From contig NZ_CP039887.1 of assembly GCF_005221305.1 (NCBI RefSeq), positions 1,736,001 through 1,800,000 of the forward strand: DNA of 64,000 nucleotides. Direction: 5' to 3'. Shown here piece by piece: positions 60,718-64,000 of this stretch. The translations under genes and the position numbers were made by a program. The notes beneath the pieces are model-generated. The model was given only the letters and a program-made list of their open reading frames with translations, had not been told where the DNA came from and ran no database searches. This DNA is from Neisseria subflava. Lineage in GTDB: Bacteria > Pseudomonadota > Gammaproteobacteria > Burkholderiales > Neisseriaceae. Each line of letters starts with the position of its first letter. The first letter of the stretch is position 1.

Positions 60718-62823
60718 TTAGCCTTTGCGGGCTTCAGTTACAGCAGCAGCTACGTGAGCAGGAGCTTCAGCGTATTTTTTGAACTCCATGGAGTAAGTAG
60801 CGCGGCCTTGGGTTGCAGAACGCAAGTCGGTTGAGTAACCGAACATTTCTGCCAGAGGTACTTCGGCGCGAACTTTCTTACCGCCGATACCGTCATCATC
60901 CATACCCAATACAACGCCACGACGACGGTTCAAGTCGCCCATTACGTCACCCATGTATTCTTCAGGTGTTTCCACCTCAACTGCCATGATTGGCTCCAAC
61001 AGAGCTGGATTGGCTTTACGCATACCTTCTTTAAAGGCTTGAGAAGCTGCCAATTCGAAGGCCAGTTGTGAAGAGTCGACATCATGCGAAGAACCGAAGA
61101 TCAAACGTACGCGTACGTCAACTACTGGGTAGCCTGCAACGATACCGTTAGGCAGGGTGTCACGGATACCTTTATCGACAGAAGGAATGAATTCGCGAGG
61201 AATCACACCACCTTTAATTTCGTCGATAAATTCGTAACCTGCACCACCCGGCTCCATAGGTTCCATTTTGATCACAACGTGACCGTATTGACCTTTACCA
61301 CCGGATTGTTTAGCGTGTTTGTATTCAGCTTCAACTTCTTTGCGGATAGTTTCACGGTATGCAACTTGAGGCGCACCAATGTTAGCTTCCACACCGAATT
61401 CGCGTTTCATACGGTCAACAATAATTTCCAAGTGCAATTCACCCATACCGGAAATAATGGTTTGACCGGATTCTTCGTCTGTACGAACACGGAAAGAAGG
61501 GTCTTCTTTAGCCAGACGATTCAGGGCAATACCCATTTTCTCTTGGTCAGCTTTGGTTTTCGGCTCAACGGCAATATGGATTACCGGCTCAGGGAACTCC
61601 ATGCGTTCCAAGATAATCGGCGCGCTTTCTGCACACAAGGTTTCACCGGTAGTAACGTCTTTCAGACCGATAGCAGCGGCGATGTCGCCAGCGCGTACTT
61701 CTTCAATTTCAGTACGGTCCGCAGCAGTCATTTGCACCAAACGACCGATACGTTCACGAGTACCTTTTACAGAGTTCAATACGGTATCACCGGATTTCAC
61801 GACACCAGAGTAAACGCGGATGAAAGTCAGCTGACCAACGTATTTGTCGTTCAACATTTTGAACGCCAATGCAGAGAATTTCTCTTCGTCGCTGGCTTGG
61901 CGGCTGTCTGCTTCTTCAGTGTTAGGATTAACACCTTGAACAGGAGGAATGTCGGTAGGAGCAGGCAACAATTCTACTACTGCGTCCAACATACGTTGAA
62001 CACCTTTGTTTTTAAATGCAGAACCGCACAACATTGGTTGGATTTCACCTGCCAAAGTACGTTGACGCAATGCACCTACGATTTCTTCTTCGGTCAGCTC
62101 TTCACCACCCAAGTATTTATCCATCAATTCTTCGCTGGCTTCTGCCGCGGCTTCAATCATGTTTTGACGCCATTCTTCAGCAGTTTCAACCAACTCAGCA
62201 GGAATATCGCCATAGGTAAAGGTTGTACCTTTATCAGCTTCGTTCCAGATGATAGATTTCATTTTCAGCAGGTCAACAACACCACTGAAGCTATCTTCTG
62301 CACCAACTGGGATTACGATAGGTACAGGGTTTGCGCGCAAACGGGTTTTCATTTGCTCGACAACGCGGAAGAAGTTGGCACCTTGACGGTCCATTTTGTT
62401 TACAAATGCCAAGCGAGGAACTTGGTATTTGTTAGCTTGACGCCATACGGTTTCAGATTGAGGTTGAACACCACCTACTGCACAGTAAACCATTACTGCA
62501 CCGTCCAATACACGCATAGAACGCTCTACCTCTACGGTAAAGTCAACGTGTCCTGGGGTATCAATGATGTTGAAACGGTGTTCAGGGAACTGTTTCGCCA
62601 TACCGGACCAATAAGAAGTCACAGCAGCAGAAGTAATGGTAATACCACGCTCTTGCTCTTGCTCCATGTAGTCGGTAGTAGCAGCACCATCATGCACCTC
62701 GCCCAATTTGTGGGTCAAACCGGTATAGAACAAAATACGTTCTGTAGTAGTGGTTTTACCCGCGTCGATATGAGCGGAAATACCGATATTGCGGTACAGG
62801 CTGATCGGGGTCTTACGAGCCAT
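60718..62823 (-). CDS. fusA: Elongation factor G
   Basis: 701 residues. Translocation GTPase with AHIDAGKT (17-24), DTPGHVDFTVEVERSMRVLDG and NKMDRQGA. Five-domain length is normal. Confidence 0.98.
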   Translation of the reverse strand: MARKTPISLYRNIGISAHIDAGKTTTTERILFYTGLTHKLGEVHDGAATTDYMEQEQERGITITSAAVTSYWSGMAKQFPEHRFNIIDTPGHVDFTVEVERSMRVLDGAVMVYCAVGGVQPQSETVWRQANKYQVPRLAFVNKMDRQGANFFRVVEQMKTRLRANPVPIVIPVGAEDSFSGVVDLLKMKSIIWNEADKGTTFTYGDIPAELVETAEEWRQNMIEAAAEASEELMDKYLGGEELTEEEIVGALRQRTLAGEIQPMLCGSAFKNKGVQRMLDAVVELLPAPTDIPPVQGVNPNTEEADSRQASDEEKFSALAFKMLNDKYVGQLTFIRVYSGVVKSGDTVLNSVKGTRERIGRLVQMTAADRTEIEEVRAGDIAAAIGLKDVTTGETLCAESAPIILERMEFPEPVIHIAVEPKTKADQEKMGIALNRLAKEDPSFRVRTDEESGQTIISGMGELHLEIIVDRMKREFGVEANIGAPQVAYRETIRKEVEAEYKHAKQSGGKGQYGHVVIKMEPMEPGGAGYEFIDEIKGGVIPREFIPSVDKGIRDTLPNGIVAGYPVVDVRVRLIFGSSHDVDSSQLAFELAASQAFKEGMRKANPALLEPIMAVEVETPEEYMGDVMGDLNRRRGVVLGMDDDGIGGKKVRAEVPLAEMFGYSTDLRSATQGRATYSMEFKKYAEAPAHVAAAVTEARKG

Positions 62824-62841
62824 TTTATTAGCCTTTCAAAA

Positions 62842-63312
62842 TTAGAAACGGAAGTGAGAGAATGCTTTGTTGGCTTCAGCCATGCGGTGTACTTCTTCAC
62901 GTTTTTTCAACGCACCACCACGACCTTCGGACGCATCAATCAACTCGCCTGCCAAACGCAGGTCCATGGATTTCTCACCACGTTTGCGGGCTGCATCGCG
63001 AACCCAGCGCATTGCAAGAGCCAGACGGCGTGAAGGACGAACCTCAACAGGAACTTGGTAGTTTGCACCACCTACACGGCGGCTTTTCACTTCCACGATA
63101 GGTTTGGCGTTTGCAATGGCTTCGTTGAATACTTCGATTGCCGCTTTGCCGGTTTTTCTCTCGATTTGCTCCAACGCACCGTAAACGATACGCTCAGCAA
63201 CAGATTTTTTACCGTCAATCATCAATACGTTCATGAATTTAGTCAGCTCGACGCTGCCGAATTTAGGATCAGGCAATACATCGCGCTTGGGGACTTCTCT
63301 ACGTCTTGGCAT
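62842..63312 (-). CDS. rpsG: Small subunit ribosomal protein S7
   Basis: 156 residues, MPRRREVPKRDVLPDPKFGS start. In E. coli S7 represses its operon by binding the rpsL-rpsG gap; the gap here is long and structured too. Confidence 0.97.
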   Translation of the reverse strand: MPRRREVPKRDVLPDPKFGSVELTKFMNVLMIDGKKSVAERIVYGALEQIERKTGKAAIEVFNEAIANAKPIVEVKSRRVGGANYQVPVEVRPSRRLALAMRWVRDAARKRGEKSMDLRLAGELIDASEGRGGALKKREEVHRMAEANKAFSHFRF

Positions 63313-63429
63313 TTTAATTTCCTTTAATCTATTCAGTCGGGTTAATTCCCATGAATACCCAATAGAGTATTCACTTACTCGGCCGTTGTTCAGCTTAGGC
63401 GGCCGACGTGCCTATTTGAGTCCCGATAA
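63313..63429 (-). promoter_or_regulatory. Structured rpsL-rpsG intercistronic region
   Basis: 117 bases with CGGCCG pairs about 20 bases apart and a GAATAC/GTATTC hairpin. By analogy with E. coli it may be the S7 autoregulatory site. Not tested by folding. Confidence 0.4.
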
Positions 63430-63801
63430 TTATTTAGGACGCTTAGCACCGTATTTAGAACGGGCTTGTTTACGGTCTTTAACACCTGCAGTATCCAAAG
63501 AACCGCGTACAGTGTGGTAACGTACACCTGGTAAGTCTTTTACACGACCGCCGCGAATCAATACGACGCTGTGCTCTTGCAGATTGTGGCCTTCACCGCC
63601 GATATATGAAATTACTTCAAAACCGTTGGTCAGGCGAACTTTACATACTTTACGCAATGCAGAGTTAGGTTTTTTAGGGGTAGTTGTGTATACACGGGTG
63701 CACACGCCACGTTTTTGCGGGCAAGCTTCCAGTGCAGGCACTTTGTTTACGTACACAGGCTTTTGACGGCCTTTGCGTACCAATTGGTTAATAGTTGGCA
63801 T
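63430..63801 (-). CDS. rpsL: Small subunit ribosomal protein S12
   Basis: 123 residues from MPTINQLVRKGRQKP. The decoding-site residues K43 (TTPKKPNSALRK) and K88 region (RGGRVKDLPGVRYH) are the wild-type, streptomycin-sensitive form. First gene of the str transcript; AGGACGAG precedes the start. Confidence 0.97.
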   Translation of the reverse strand: MPTINQLVRKGRQKPVYVNKVPALEACPQKRGVCTRVYTTTPKKPNSALRKVCKVRLTNGFEVISYIGGEGHNLQEHSVVLIRGGRVKDLPGVRYHTVRGSLDTAGVKDRKQARSKYGAKRPK

Positions 63802-63856
63802 ATTTTCTCGTCCTGTTGAGTTAAATACTTGCCGACACCATGTCGACAAGATTAGA

Positions 63857-63886
63857 ATTATATTTTTATTGCAAGGGTTTAGTCAA
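63857..63886 (-). promoter_or_regulatory. str operon promoter
   Basis: On the minus strand TTGACT (63881-63886) and TATAAT (63857-63862) with 18 bases between, about 55 bases upstream of rpsL. Confidence 0.85.
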
Positions 63887-63940
63887 GCAAATGACTGATA
63901 AAGTTTGGTGTTTTCCAATTTATGTCTAAATTTTGGAAAC

Positions 63941-63971
63941 AAAGGCCGTCTGAAAGATTCAGACGGCCTTT
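63941..63971. terminator. DUS-pair terminator upstream of the str operon
   Basis: Inverted AAAGGCCGTCTGAA arms with a short loop. It probably ends the gene upstream, beyond the window. Confidence 0.8.
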
Positions 63972-64000
63972 GGCATTTTAAACAAGTCCGCAATTTGGTT

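Noticed and set aside
61084..63033. Long plus-strand open frame opposite fusA and rpsG
   Set aside because: A codon-usage shadow of highly expressed genes.

Overview
The window comes from a commensal-type Neisseria chromosome. The 12-mer DNA uptake sequence (DUS) AGGCCGTCTGAA occurs dozens of times, mostly as inverted pairs that form terminators. The mqo, minCDE-oxyR, parA and str/S10/spc/alpha gene sets and a Cas9 nearly identical to meningococcal Nme1Cas9 fit the same genus. The AG form of the DUS dominates. AT-DUS, AGGTCGTCTGAA and one AGGCTGCCTGAA copy are minor. I do not assign a species.

Layout. 1-7.4 kb: argG, a decayed YetF-like gene, trpC, mqo, rsmG and parA. 7.4-10.1 kb: an AT-rich accessory insert without DUS. 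It holds a mutM stump and a tightly overlapping three-gene operon: a STAS-like/GHKL ATPase, a DUF4325 STAS-like protein and a two-helix membrane protein. 10.1-22 kb: hrpA (its linker is built from intergenic repeats), rsfS, nadD, a beta-carbonic anhydrase, a Nudix/ABC-ATPase pair and valS. 22-28.4 kb: a ZIP transporter, dadA with an alanine symporter, an ATP-grasp enzyme and a divergent photolyase. 28.5-39.2 kb: minCDE-oxyR, small lipoproteins, a TerC protein, tRNA-Lys, aldA, lysS and a second AGCS symporter. 39.2-45.4 kb: a complete type II-C CRISPR-Cas locus. 45.4-63.8 kb: the ribosomal protein superoperon on the minus strand, running from rpsL to rplQ.

The CRISPR-Cas locus has tracrRNA on the minus strand with a clear TTGACT-17-TAGAAT promoter. 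cas9, cas1 and cas2 are on the plus strand. The array has 20 full repeats, 20 spacers of exactly 30 bp, and one 27-bp remnant repeat. Each repeat carries an extended -10 reading on the minus strand, so crRNAs are made antisense to the cas genes and in the same direction as the ribosomal operon that ends 55 bp away.

The best candidate for an undescribed system is the 8.0-10.1 kb cassette. It pairs a GHKL ATPase with a STAS-like protein, as in anti-sigma or partner-switching modules, and adds a small membrane protein. It is AT-rich, has no DUS, and sits beside a truncated core gene. Its function is not known to me; a defence or stress-signalling role is inference only.
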